Made by a program: the position numbers and the translations under genes
Part shown: positions 51,831 to 60,477 of the stretch, in pieces
Layout of the letters: each line of letters begins with the position of its first letter
Position numbering within the stretch: the first letter of the stretch is position 1
Notes under the pieces: generated by a model
Seen by the model: the letters and a program-made list of their open reading frames with translations, nothing else
Told to the model about the DNA's origin: nothing
Database searches by the model: none
Assembly: GCF_000400485.1 (NCBI RefSeq)
Contig: NZ_ASHR01000028.1
Location: 1-64,000 of the forward strand
DNA: 64,000 nucleotides
Direction: 5' to 3'
Source: Agrococcus pavilionensis RW1
Lineage (GTDB): Bacteria; Actinomycetota; Actinomycetes; Actinomycetales; Microbacteriaceae

Positions 51831-52847
51831 ATGGACTTCCTCTCCATCATCAACTCCGCCGCCAGCGAGATCCTCTCGCCCACCACCGCCGCCTTCGCGC
51901 TCGCGACGATCGGCCTCAACATCCACTTCGGCTACTCCGGCCTGCTGAACTTCGGCCAGGCGGGCTTCATGGCGATCGGCGCCTACGCGTTCGCGATCTT
52001 CACGATGATGGTCGACCCGACCGCGACGCTCGGCTGGCCGGTGTGGCTCTCGTTCATCGCGGCGGTGCTCGTCGCGATCGTCGCCGCCGTGGTCTTCGCG
52101 CTCATCCTCGGCATCCCGACGCTGCGCCTGCGCGGCGACTACCTCGCGATCGTGACGATCGCGGCGGCCGAGATCATCCGCTTCTCCGTCCGCACGCAGG
52201 ACCTCACTGCCATCACCGGCGGCTCGCAGGGCCTGCGCGGCGCGGACTACAAGGGCGACTTCGACGCGATGAACCCGCTCACCGGCACGACCTACGGGTT
52301 CGGCCCGTGGACGGCGACCGCCTACGACACGTGGGTGCGCATCGTCGCGTGGTCGCTCGTGATCGTCGCGCTCGTGCTCGTGTGGCTCCTCATGCGCAGC
52401 CCGTGGGGACGCGTCATCAAGGGCATCCGCGAGGACGAGGATGCGGTGCGCTCGCTCGGCAAGAACGTCTACGGCTACAAGATGCAGGCGCTCGTGCTCG
52501 GCGGCGTGCTCGGCGCGGTCGCCGGCGTGATGTTCGTGCTGCCGCGCGCCGTGCAGCCCGACAACTTCGCCACCACGATGACGTTCTACATCTGGACCGC
52601 GCTGCTGCTCGGCGGCGCCGCGACGGTCTTCGGGCCGCTGCTCGGCTCGGTGCTGTTCTGGGTGCTGCTCTCGTTCACGGGCGGCGTCATCAACCTGCTC
52701 CACGGCATGGGGGTCTTCGGCGACATGTCGGGCTCGCAGGCTGGGCAGATCCGGTTCGTGCTCATCGGCATCGCACTGATGGTCCTGGTGATCTTCAGAC
52801 CACAGGGCATCCTCGGCAACAAGAAGGAGCTGTCGTTCAATGTCTGA
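51831..52847 (+). CDS. livM: Branched-chain amino acid ABC permease LivM
   Basis: 338 aa, about nine helices. LivM signatures: LNIHFGYSGLLNFGQAGFMAIGAY near residue 25 (NFGQAGFMAIGAYA) and the cytoplasmic coupling region SPWGRVIKGIREDEDAVRSLGKN. Starts 1 nt after the livH stop with AAAGGA upstream and overlaps livG by 8 nt. Together with LivH it forms the membrane channel. Confidence 0.95.
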   Translation: MDFLSIINSAASEILSPTTAAFALATIGLNIHFGYSGLLNFGQAGFMAIGAYAFAIFTMMVDPTATLGWPVWLSFIAAVLVAIVAAVVFALILGIPTLRLRGDYLAIVTIAAAEIIRFSVRTQDLTAITGGSQGLRGADYKGDFDAMNPLTGTTYGFGPWTATAYDTWVRIVAWSLVIVALVLVWLLMRSPWGRVIKGIREDEDAVRSLGKNVYGYKMQALVLGGVLGAVAGVMFVLPRAVQPDNFATTMTFYIWTALLLGGAATVFGPLLGSVLFWVLLSFTGGVINLLHGMGVFGDMSGSQAGQIRFVLIGIALMVLVIFRPQGILGNKKELSFNV

Positions 52848-53835
52848 CACGACCACGCCTCCCACCACGCACCCGCTCGTCGACGGAGAGGTCGGCCCGG
52901 GCTGCAAGAAGGTCGACCCGATCGTCGTCGCCGACGGCGTCGTGCGCCAGTTCGGCGGCCTCACCGCCGTCGACGTCGCGCACGTCGAGATCCCCCGCGG
53001 CATGATCACGGCGCTCATCGGTCCGAACGGTGCGGGGAAGACGACGTTCTTCAACCTGCTCACGGGCTTCGACCGGCCCAACAAGGGCTCGTGGTCGTTC
53101 GAGGGCCAGTCGCTCGCGCACGTGCCGAGCCACAAGGTCGCCCGGCGCGGCATGGTGCGCACGTTCCAGCTCACGAAGTCGCTCGGCCGCCTGACGGTGC
53201 TCCAGAACATGCTGCTCGGCGCGCGCGACCAGCGCGGCGAGGGCATCTTCGCGGCGCTGCTCAAGCCGCTGTGGGCCAAGCAGGAGCAGGCGAACACCGA
53301 GCGCGCCGACGCGCTTCTCGCCCGCTTCAAGCTCGACGCGAAGCGCGAGGACTACGCCGCGTCGCTCTCGGGCGGGCAGCGCAAGCTGCTCGAGATGGCG
53401 CGCGCGCTCATGAGCGAGCCGAGCCTCGTCATGCTCGACGAGCCGATGGCCGGCGTCAACCCGGCGCTGACGCAGTCGCTGCTCGACCACGTCAAGGGGC
53501 TCAAGGCCGAGGGCATGACCGTGCTCTTCGTCGAGCACGACATGCACATGGTGCGCCACATCTCCGACTGGGTGATCGTGATGGCCGAGGGCAAGGTCGT
53601 CGCCGAGGGCCCGCCCGAGACGATCATGCAGAACCAGGCCGTCGTCGACGCCTACCTCGGCGCGCACCACGACACCGACCTCGGCACCCTGACGAACCAG
53701 CAGGTCGCCCAGATCAACGAAGCGGCCGAGGAGGAGGTGCCGGTCGACCCGGAGGCATCCGCGACCGACTCCGAGACCCGCACGGGCGGCGCGACGCGGA
53801 TCACGGCCGCCGACGACGAGGAGGGCCAGCGATGA
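52840..53835 (+). CDS. livG: Branched-chain amino acid ABC ATPase LivG
   Basis: 331 aa. Walker A GPNGAGKTT, signature LSGGQRKLLEMARAL, Walker B LVMLDEPMAGVNP and switch VEHDM. LivG typically has LSGGQ plus the MAGVN motif, as here. A ~60-residue acidic C-terminal tail after YLGAHH is longer than usual. The start lies within livM; AAGGAG is about 10 nt upstream. The stop overlaps livF (ATGA). Confidence 0.95.
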   Translation: MSDTTTPPTTHPLVDGEVGPGCKKVDPIVVADGVVRQFGGLTAVDVAHVEIPRGMITALIGPNGAGKTTFFNLLTGFDRPNKGSWSFEGQSLAHVPSHKVARRGMVRTFQLTKSLGRLTVLQNMLLGARDQRGEGIFAALLKPLWAKQEQANTERADALLARFKLDAKREDYAASLSGGQRKLLEMARALMSEPSLVMLDEPMAGVNPALTQSLLDHVKGLKAEGMTVLFVEHDMHMVRHISDWVIVMAEGKVVAEGPPETIMQNQAVVDAYLGAHHDTDLGTLTNQQVAQINEAAEEEVPVDPEASATDSETRTGGATRITAADDEEGQR

Positions 53836-54680
53836 CCGCGACCGGTGCCACGACCACCCCGGTGCTCGAGACGAAGGAGCTCGTCGCCGGCTACCTGCCG
53901 GGGGTCAACATCCTCAACGGCTGCTCGATCGTCGCCAACCAGGGCGACCTCATCGGCATCATCGGACCGAACGGCGCCGGCAAGTCGACGCTGCTCAAGG
54001 CCGTCTTCGGCCAGGTGAGCATCCGCGAGGGGTCGGTGCTCCTCAACGGCGACGACATCACGGGGCTCAAGGCCGACAGGCTCGTGAGCAAGGGCGTCGG
54101 CATGGTGCCGCAGAACAACAACGTGTTCCCCTCGCTCACGATCGAGGAGAACCTCGAGATGGGGCTCTTCCAGGAGCCGAAGATGTTCAAGGAGCGCTTC
54201 GAGTTCGTCGGCGCACTCTTCCCGGAGCTCGTGAAGCGGCGCAAGCAGCGCGCGGGCAGCCTCTCGGGCGGTGAGCGCCAGATGGTCGCGATGGGCCGCG
54301 CGCTCATGATGGACCCCGCGGTGCTGCTGCTCGACGAGCCGAGCGCCGGCCTGAGCCCCGTGCGCCAGGACGAGACGTTCCTGCGGGTCGCCGAGATCAA
54401 CAGCCACGGGGTCACGATCGTGATGGTGGAGCAGAACGCGCGGCGCTGCCTGCAGATCGCGCACCGCGCCTACGTGCTCGACCAGGGCAAGGACGCCTAC
54501 ACGGGCACCGGCCGCGAGATGCTGAACGACCCCAAGGTCATCCAGCTCTACCTCGGCACGCTCGCGACGGATGTCGAGGAGAAGGCGCGCACGTCGGCGA
54601 CCGAGACTGTCGGGCCGACGCCCGAGGTGGCGACGACGACCGCTCCCCCGCTCGCGGCGGAGGAGCCGAAGGCGCCGTAG
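53832..54680 (+). CDS. livF: Branched-chain amino acid ABC ATPase LivF
   Basis: 282 aa. Walker A GPNGAGKST, signature LSGGERQMVAMGRALM, Walker B VLLLDEPSAGLSP and VEQNARRCL switch, all typical of LivF. A ~40-residue Thr/Ala/Glu-rich tail follows the ATPase domain. Last gene of livHMGF; a 14-bp terminator hairpin follows. The binding protein LivK is not in the operon but 2.2 kb away on the other strand. Confidence 0.95.
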   Translation: MTATGATTTPVLETKELVAGYLPGVNILNGCSIVANQGDLIGIIGPNGAGKSTLLKAVFGQVSIREGSVLLNGDDITGLKADRLVSKGVGMVPQNNNVFPSLTIEENLEMGLFQEPKMFKERFEFVGALFPELVKRRKQRAGSLSGGERQMVAMGRALMMDPAVLLLDEPSAGLSPVRQDETFLRVAEINSHGVTIVMVEQNARRCLQIAHRAYVLDQGKDAYTGTGREMLNDPKVIQLYLGTLATDVEEKARTSATETVGPTPEVATTTAPPLAAEEPKAP

Positions 54681-54694
54681 GTCGATCGGCGACG

Positions 54695-54724
54695 AGGAGC
54701 CCGCTGCGCGCAGCGGGCTCCTCT
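54695..54724 (+). terminator. Intrinsic terminator of livHMGF
   Basis: GAGGAGCCCGCTGC-GC-GCAGCGGGCTCCTC, a perfect 14-bp arm palindrome followed by TCTCG, 14 nt after the livF stop. Confidence 0.9.
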
Positions 54725-55175
54725 CTCGTGGCGGCATGGTGCGCGCTGGCTTTTCGCCGGAGACCGCGCGGTGCTGGGCAGTGCCCGCCGTCAGCTTCGT
54801 CGTCCTCACTCCGCGCAGCTCGGACGAGCGCAAACAACCACAAGGCCAGCGGCCCAGTGGTTGTCTGCGCCGTACATCGGCAGCCGTTCCCGTCGAACTC
54901 GATCGGGCCGGAGAGAGCGTGGTGGTTCAACTCCCGCCGACGGCGATCGGCTGCGAGCACTCGGCGGCGCTTGCGTCGGTGCACTTCTCGCCGCTCCTCA
55001 AGACCGACCGCGCGCGGTCGCGCATGGTGACGGGGTCGGTGCTGCCGACCCGCGCCGTGCTCACGCGAAGAAATACGTCGTTACTGGAACAAAATGCTCG
55101 AGCGCACCCTCGGTTACCTGCTAAGAACGCTTTCAAGCCGCAATGTCGCGGCCCGAAACCACGGAGGTATCAATC
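54725..55175. other. Non-coding, AT-richer spacer between liv operon and IS island
   Basis: No convincing gene. The open frames here are short, Arg-rich and lack ribosome sites. ACAACCAC...GTGGTTGT forms an 8-bp inverted repeat at about 54834-54864. From about 55065 the base composition shifts (AAGAAATACG, GGAACAAAATGC), marking entry into the island; the promoter of the small secreted protein at 55176 should lie here. Confidence 0.5.
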
Positions 55176-55492
55176 ATGAGAGTCAAGCGCCAGCGGGCAC
55201 TAATGATGGGCCCCATCTTGGCCGGAGCATTCATCGGTGCACTAGCCTTCGTTGGCGCAACCCCTGCAATGGCGGGCGGGGAAGGCTGCTGGACTGCAAC
55301 CAACGGGACGCGGTCGAAGGCACCTGCCGGTACTTGACCGGAGGCGACACTCAGTTCCGAATCGCAGTGGGATGCGAACGGCCAACTGGCCACTTCGTCA
55401 TCAACTATTCACCTTGGCGGGTGTCGGGGGCAGCCGTCGTCTACTGCCAGGCCGGCTACACCGTGGTGTCCAGGACCTTCCACTTCCGCTGA
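55176..55492 (+). pseudogene. Small secreted Cys-containing protein, frameshifted copy
   Basis: The first 53 codons give a good signal peptide (MRVKRQRALMMGPILAGAFI..., cleavage near AMAG) and GEGCWTATNGTR, then a stop at 55335-55337. The frame shifted by -1 continues with EGTCRYLTGGDTQFRIAVGC, PWRVSGAAVVYC and a stop at 55490-55492. That continuation lines up with the intact protein at 59112-59432 (Cys, then TG.[YF]R[VI]A[LV].C, then PW...S.V.C), so a single-base deletion near 55315 broke an intact ~105-aa gene. GGAGG lies 8 nt before the ATG. No slippery heptamer is seen. Function unknown. Confidence 0.65.
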
Positions 55493-55619
55493 GAAGTCCG
55501 AACGAGAGGCGGGCGCTACATGGGACGACGCCGCGCGTCCCCCTCTCGTACGTCTGGAGCGCCAATCGTTCCGCACGGTGCCGTGACTCTTGGCGGCAGC
55601 AGTCGTCGAAGCGCCCAGC

Positions 55620-55739
55620 TACCTCTTCCTGCGCCGAGCGGGCGCGTTCTTCGCCCCGCACGGCATCGCCTCAATCGAGCGCGTCATGACCGACAACGCC
55701 TGGGCTTACCGCCACTCGCTAGGTGAGATCTGTGAGCAG
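55620..55739 (+). pseudogene. IS481-family transposase fragment
   Basis: About 40 codons reading FLRRAGAFFAPHGIASIERV and MTDNAWAYRHSLGEICEQ, which match the catalytic-core region of IS481-type DDE integrases (MTDNxxAYR carries the second Asp). No start, no terminal repeats and no C-terminal part. It is cut off exactly where the IS256-type left end begins, so the second element probably landed in the first. Confidence 0.6.
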
Positions 55740-55745
55740 GTCGAG

Positions 55746-56566
55746 GGCCCGTCAAGCTGTTTGTGTAAGCGGCGCGTTCCGGTGTGGTTAGAGGTGGCGG
55801 TTGATGCGCTCGGGGTAGACGAGCGACAGCTGCTACAGAGCTTGCTTCCAGTTCGTGGTCACTTGTCCCTCGACGAGCCTGCCTTCGGCTTTACGCTGCT
55901 CTGATCGCCGGCCCTTCTCCTTCGCGCGGTCTCTGGCTCGTTTGCCCTCGATCTCGCAGATCGCCAACCAGAGCAGCTTCGCGACCGGCTGGTCGTCGGG
56001 GGAAGTACCCGCGGTTCTTGGTCACCTTCCGCAACTGGAAGTTCAGCGACTCAATCGAGTTGGTCGTGTACATCACCCGCCGCAGCTCAGGCGGGAAGGC
56101 GAGGAAGGGCGTGAACCGCGCATACGCGTCCCGGAACGTCTTCACCGCCGACGGATAGCGCTTGCCGAGCTTCGACGCCTCGAACGCGCGCAGCTCCGCC
56201 AGCGCGGCGTCCGCGTTCGCGGCCTCGTAGATGAGCTTGAGCGCGGCGGAGACGGCCTTGCGGTCCTTGTAGTTCACGAACTGGTGCGCGGCCCGAATCA
56301 GGCGCACGACGCACGTCTGGATGGTCGCTTCCCGCCAGGTCGCCTCACCGCCTCGGGGAAGCCGGTCAGCCCATTGCAGCACTCGATCAGCACGTCGTCC
56401 ACGCCGCGGTTGACGAGCTCGGCGCAGACGGCCGCCCAGCACTTCGCGCCCTCGGTGTCCTGCACCCAGATGCCTAGCTCATCCTTGATGCCTTCAACGT
56501 CCACGCCCACTGCGATATGCGCGGCCTTGTTGCGCACGTGCCCACCGTCGCGGACCTTCACGACCC
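55746..56566 (-). pseudogene. IS256 (mutator)-family transposase remnant, 5'-deleted and frameshifted
   Basis: From 56566 down: VVKVRDGGHVRNKAAHIAVGV, LGIWVQDTEGAKCWAAVCAEL, NGLTGFPEAV (one frame); a one-base loss near 56346 then shifts to QTCVVRLIRAAHQFVNYKDRK, RFTPFLAFPPELRR, YTTNSIESLNFQLRK; a further shift near 55960 leads to the terminal YPERINRHL and TAA stop at 55788-55790. GTCAAGCTGTTTGTGTAAG at 55751-55769 looks like the left terminal repeat; no matching right end is found. The N-terminal half is gone, and 56567-56836 holds no recognisable coding sequence. Confidence 0.8.
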
Positions 56567-56836
56567 GAAGGCCCTCACCGGCTCGGTGCTCCACCGCCGT
56601 CAGCTCTCGGCAACGGTGTTGAAGGACGGCCTGCCCACACCGCCTTCCGGCCATCCGCCACGCGCGGATGGACGGCAACACTTCCGATCCTTCGTCGCCC
56701 GGATGCGAACCCTGGCCGCTGTCACAAGCACACCCCACCCTACGGGCGGCGAAGTCACGTGGGGCCTGCGCATCGCATCGAGATCGCGAATGACCCCAGA
56801 GCCAAGGTGGGCACGCCAGGAGCAGAAACGACAACA

Positions 56837-56871
56837 CTCCCCGGAACCTACACGAGCCGGGTTCCGGGGAG
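56837..56871 (-). terminator. Intrinsic terminator of livK
   Basis: CTCCCCGGAACC and GGTTCCGGGGAG form a 12-bp stem with an 11-nt loop, followed on the minus strand by a T-rich TGTTGTCGTTTC. It lies 18 nt after the livK stop. Confidence 0.9.
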
Positions 56872-56889
56872 CGAGCCTGCCGCAGCAGA

Positions 56890-58167
56890 TCAGTCGAGCG
56901 AGCCCTCCTCGACTCGGAGCAGCGAGTACTGGTTGTCGGCGCCGTACTGGTAGATGCCGATGAAGGCTTCCGACGGGTCGCCGTTCTCATCGAACTCCAC
57001 CGGTCCGGACGGGCCGTCATAGTCAATGTCCTCGCCGTCGGCGATCAGCTGAAGGCACTCGGCGACCTCGGTGCACTTCGTGCCCTCGGTAGAGACCGCC
57101 TGCATGTTGTCGCGGATCGTCTCGGCGTCGGCGCTGCCGCCCGTCGCGGCCGCGAGGGCCGCCAGGATGACCGCGTCGTACGACTCGGCGCCGTACGAGA
57201 AGTCCTGCAGGTTGGGGTCCTGCTCGAGTAGCCGCTCGCGGAACGTCTCGTTCGTCGGGTCACCGGGGAGCGTGCCCTTCGCGCCGTCGAGCGTGCCCTC
57301 GGGGAAGTTGTAGTCGTTCGACAGGTTGCCGTCGACGAGGTACATGCCTGAGGCCGGGAAGCCCTGCGTCACGAGCTCCGGCACGATCTGCGCCGTTTCG
57401 GCGAAGGCGATAATGGCGATCGCGTCGGGCTGGCCGGCCATGATCTCTTGCACCTGGGTCGTGAAGTTCGTGTCACCGGGGTTGTAGAGCTGGCTGCCGG
57501 TCACGGTACCGCCCGCGGCCTCGACCGCCTCGGTCGCGCTGCTCTCGAGCCCAGTGCCGTAAGGATCGTTGATCGTGATGAACCCTACGCTGGCCGCTCC
57601 GTCGCTCGTCATCAGGTTGCCCAGAACGCGACCCTGCATGACGTCGGACGGAGCCGTTCGCCAGTAGAAGCCGTCGTCGGGGTAGTCCGTGAACTGCGGT
57701 GATGTGTTGGCCGGGGAGATCTGCACGACGCCCGCATCGACCAGTCGGTCGATGAACGTCAGGGAGACGCCGGACGACGCGGCGCCGACGACGACATCGG
57801 CTCCCGCAGAGATGAGCTCGTTCGCCGACTGGGTCGCGATGTCGGTGGTCGTGTCACCGGAGTCGCGGTGTTGCACGTCGACCGTGAACTCGAAGCCAGC
57901 GGCCTCGAGGTCGGCCGCCGCGAGGTCGACGCCGGCGAACTCGGGCGGTCCGAGGAACGCGAGGTTGCCGGTCTGGGGCAGGATCGTGCCGACCACGAAC
58001 TCCGTGTCGACCTCGCCGTTGCCCTCGGGTCCGGCCGAGCCGGATGGCGTGGCGGCGCCGCCGCCGCCGCCGGAACATGCGGCGAGCAGCAGCACGCCAG
58101 CGGTCGCGGCGCCGAGCGCCGCGAAGCGCCGGGGCTTCGGCCCCTTGGTGCGAAGGAAGGACTGCAT
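56890..58167 (-). CDS. livK: Branched-chain amino acid ABC substrate-binding lipoprotein
   Basis: 425 aa. Lipobox LLLAAC (Cys31), a Gly/Ser linker, then a type I periplasmic-binding fold: VVGTILPQTGNLAFLGPPEF, ISAGADVVVGAASSGVS, TSDGAASVGFITINDPYGTG and the C-terminal FDENGDPSEAFIGIYQYGADN, each typical of LivK. It should deliver Leu/Ile/Val or similar to LivHMGF, encoded 2.2 kb away on the other strand with IS debris between. ATG at 58167 follows GAGGAG. A GlnR-like box lies about 86 nt upstream. Confidence 0.93.
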   Translation of the reverse strand: MQSFLRTKGPKPRRFAALGAATAGVLLLAACSGGGGGAATPSGSAGPEGNGEVDTEFVVGTILPQTGNLAFLGPPEFAGVDLAAADLEAAGFEFTVDVQHRDSGDTTTDIATQSANELISAGADVVVGAASSGVSLTFIDRLVDAGVVQISPANTSPQFTDYPDDGFYWRTAPSDVMQGRVLGNLMTSDGAASVGFITINDPYGTGLESSATEAVEAAGGTVTGSQLYNPGDTNFTTQVQEIMAGQPDAIAIIAFAETAQIVPELVTQGFPASGMYLVDGNLSNDYNFPEGTLDGAKGTLPGDPTNETFRERLLEQDPNLQDFSYGAESYDAVILAALAAATGGSADAETIRDNMQAVSTEGTKCTEVAECLQLIADGEDIDYDGPSGPVEFDENGDPSEAFIGIYQYGADNQYSLLRVEEGSLD

Positions 58168-58252
58168 TGTGCTCCTCAATTGCGTGGGACGCGCGCTGGC
58201 GCGCGCGTTTGACCCACAGTAAGCGAGCATCGCGACGATTTCGGCGCGATCG

Positions 58253-58270
58253 CGTTACGTCCTGGTAACG
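58253..58270 (-). promoter_or_regulatory. GlnR-like nitrogen-control box upstream of livK
   Basis: CGTTAC-N6-GTAACG is a perfect inverted repeat. On the minus strand it reads GTTAC-CAGGAC-GTAAC, matching the actinobacterial GlnR half-site pair GTnAC-N6-GnAAC. TACTGT at about 58218 could be the livK -10, placing the box where an activator would bind. Confidence 0.5.
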
Positions 58271-59111
58271 GTCTTGACGCACACAACCGCGCTTGCGCTC
58301 GGCCACGGCGATTCCTCGGCCGCCCCTGAGCGGCGATCCGGCCGCGGGCGGTAAGGGGCGTGGCTGCGGTTGTGCGCGTGCGCGCCGGTTCAACGCGGTC
58401 GCACGTTGCGGCGGCGGTAAGCCCGAGCGATCGTCGGCCCTCGGCCGAGCTTGGCGCCAACGATCACGCTAGAGGCTTCCTCGAAGCCGGCCGCCAGCTG
58501 TAGCTGCTCCGACTTCGGCCGGGGCGTCGCAATCAAGAACCCGCATAGGCTGTGACCTCATCCACGCGTTCAGCGAGGACCGTCCCTGGCTGCACCGCCG
58601 ATGACCGCGCCGCCCACGCCAACGCATCGTGCAACGCCGACGCACATCGACTCCGCCGCCTACGACGCCAACACATCGAGCGGCGCATGACGACAACACG
58701 TACGCCTGCCGATGCGCCCTGCATCACGTCATCGTCGAGTGCGGTCCGGCAAGTCTCTACACGCTCTCACTACCTCCCGATTAGCGACGTGGAGCGTCTC
58801 AACAGCGCCCGAACTTGATGAGCGAGGGGGACTTCCACCCTTGAAACCATTGGTGCCGCTGCCCCTCTCTCTCGGAATCCGAGCTACCCCACGCAGTGTC
58901 GCATCACGCCGTCGCAGCTGCCCGTATCTCGCACTCTGCTCCAAGGACACGCCCGGATATCGCCGGACCGCACTCAACGCCTGATTAACGAGAGCAGCTA
59001 TCGGTGCATGCTTGGTCAGCAAGGGGCACGGACCGTTCTCCGACCGTCTCATCTGGCAGACGGTCGGGACGCACGCGGTCGATGAATGGAAGCCTCGGCA
59101 CGAGGCCAATC
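58271..59111. other. AT-richer intergenic region with a decayed IS481-like fragment
   Basis: No intact gene seen on either strand. At about 58672-58760 (plus strand) IERRMT is followed, after a frame slip, by DNTYACRCALHHVI, resembling the MTDNxxAYR core of IS481 transposases; the rest has no coding character. Arms GACCGTTCTCCGACCGTCTC near 59031-59070 include a short GACCGTCTC...CAGACGGTC inverted repeat. The region lacks the strong third-position GC of its neighbours, pointing to decayed mobile DNA. Confidence 0.4.
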
Positions 59112-59432
59112 TCAAGTGGTGCGTTGATAGGTCACGGACAGAGGCGTGTCCTTGTTCACGCAACGCACTGCCGAGTAGATTGAGCCATCGCTTGAGGGCC
59201 CGCGCCAAGGACCGGTCGCCACGTACGTCCCATATGCATACCTGCAGGTCAGCGCCACCCGGTACGAGCCCGTTCCCGAACTGCAGTGCGCGCGTCCTTC
59301 GCCGGACACCATGTATGCGGAGCAATTCGACGGGTACGCTTCGGCGGGCTCCTCGCCTGCGGCAAAGAAGACGAGCGATGCACCACCCACAATGAGCATG
59401 TAGACGGAAATTCGGTGGAGAAGTCGATTCAT
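59112..59432 (-). CDS. Small secreted protein with four conserved Cys
   Basis: 106 aa. Signal peptide of about 36 residues (MNRLLHRISVYMLIVGGASL, cleavage near AEAYPS), then a ~70-residue domain: NCSAYMVSGEGRAHC, SSGTGSYRVALTC, TGPWRGPSSDGSIYSAVRC, which would give two disulphides. The same pattern occurs in the broken gene at 55176-55492. The style (YRVxxxC...GPW...SxxxC) resembles small secreted proteins of unknown function in actinobacteria. There is no Shine-Dalgarno; TATGTT lies 6 nt before the ATG, so a leaderless mRNA is likely. Codon use is less GC-biased than its neighbours. Confidence 0.7.
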   Translation of the reverse strand: MNRLLHRISVYMLIVGGASLVFFAAGEEPAEAYPSNCSAYMVSGEGRAHCSSGTGSYRVALTCRYAYGTYVATGPWRGPSSDGSIYSAVRCVNKDTPLSVTYQRTT

Positions 59433-59520
59433 GGCCCGAACATAGGCCGTCCCTAGTTCGCCGTCAAGGCCTGTTTCGGCCACCCGACCATCAAGACCAT
59501 CGACGCGTCTCTGCGGACAT

Positions 59521-60414
59521 TCACCGAGCGCGAATAGCGCGCGCCACTAGAAGGTCGATTGAGACCAGCACGAGCGAGAGCCAGACGAGCGCGAAACCGA
59601 TCCAGCGCTCGAGCGGCATCGGCTCGTGCATGACGAAGGCGCCGAAGAGGAAGGAGATGATCGGCGCGAGGTACTGCGTGAAGGCGAGCGCGGAGAGCGA
59701 GATGCGGCGCGCGGCGGCGGAGAAGGCGAGCAGCGGCAGCGCCGTCACGAGCCCGAGGCCGACCGTGGCCCAGATGCCGGTCGTGCCCGCTGCGCCGACG
59801 GTGACGCCGTTGATGCTCACCGCGATGCCGAGCATGATGAGGGACGCCGGGATGACGGCCGTCGTCTCGATCGTGAGGCCGGAGAGCGCATCCACCGATC
59901 CCCCGACGCGCTTCTTGATGAGGCCGTAGACGCCGAAGGAGATCGCGACGGTGAGGCCGAACCACGGCACCTCGCCGTAGCCGATGATCATGACGAGCAC
60001 GCCGACCGCGCCCAGACCGACGGCGACCCACTGGGCCGGGCGCAGCCGCTCGCCGAGGAAGAGCACCGCGAGCACGACCGAGACGAGCGGATTGAGGAAG
60101 TAGCCGAGGCTCGTCTCGAGCACCTTGTCGGCGAGGACCGCGACGATGAAGGCCGTCCAGTTGACGAGCACGACGTGGCCTGCGAGCACAAGCGTCCACG
60201 TGTCGCGCCGGTTGCGGAGGATCGCGCGCAACCGCACCCATCCGCGCGTCATCGCGACGAGGCCGAACGCGACGACGACCGACGCGAGCACCCGCCAGCC
60301 GATGAGCTCGAAGCCGTCGATGCCCTTGGTGAGCTGCAGGTAGACGGGGACGACGCCCCAGAAGGCGTAGGCGAAGACGGCGTACCAGACACCGGTCGTG
60401 CGCTGCTCGGGCAT
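59521..60414 (-). CDS. rarD: RarD-type EamA-family transporter
   Basis: 297 aa, ten predicted helices as two EamA repeats. RarD signature: YAFWGVVPVYLQL near the N-terminus, then VNWTAFIVAV, SLGYFLNPLVSVVLAVLFLGE and QYLAPIISFLFGAFVMHEP. The family is annotated as chloramphenicol-sensitive/amino-acid or drug-metabolite permeases; the substrate is unknown. ATG at 60414 is preferred to the upstream TTG because AAGGGG lies just before it. Downstream of groES, separated by a terminator hairpin. Confidence 0.9.
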   Translation of the reverse strand: MPEQRTTGVWYAVFAYAFWGVVPVYLQLTKGIDGFELIGWRVLASVVVAFGLVAMTRGWVRLRAILRNRRDTWTLVLAGHVVLVNWTAFIVAVLADKVLETSLGYFLNPLVSVVLAVLFLGERLRPAQWVAVGLGAVGVLVMIIGYGEVPWFGLTVAISFGVYGLIKKRVGGSVDALSGLTIETTAVIPASLIMLGIAVSINGVTVGAAGTTGIWATVGLGLVTALPLLAFSAAARRISLSALAFTQYLAPIISFLFGAFVMHEPMPLERWIGFALVWLSLVLVSIDLLVARAIRAR

Positions 60415-60433
60415 CGTCCCCTTCAATCGCGAA

Positions 60434-60459
60434 GGCGGCGCCCCCGAAGGGGCGCCGCC
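60434..60459 (-). terminator. Intrinsic terminator of groES
   Basis: GGCGGCGCCCC-CGAA-GGGGCGCCGCC, a perfect 11-bp stem with a CGAA loop, 19 nt after the groES stop. Confidence 0.88.
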
Positions 60460-60477
60460 GCTCTCGTCAGTGCTGGT

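Noticed and set aside
50324-53330. Minus-strand frames of over 500 codons opposite livHMG
   Set aside because: Antisense to clear permease and ATPase genes; low-complexity Asp/Glu/Arg content.
54571-55179. Plus-strand 202-codon frame after livF
   Set aside because: Begins inside livF in another frame, is Arg-rich, has no ribosome site and runs through the livF terminator.
55315-55340. Programmed -1 frameshift in the small secreted gene
   Set aside because: No X_XXY_YYZ slippery heptamer or downstream pseudoknot is apparent; a one-base deletion explains it more simply.
58729-59325. Minus-strand 198-codon frame
   Set aside because: Overlaps the better-supported small secreted gene; no ribosome site, no recognisable domain, mixed codon bias.
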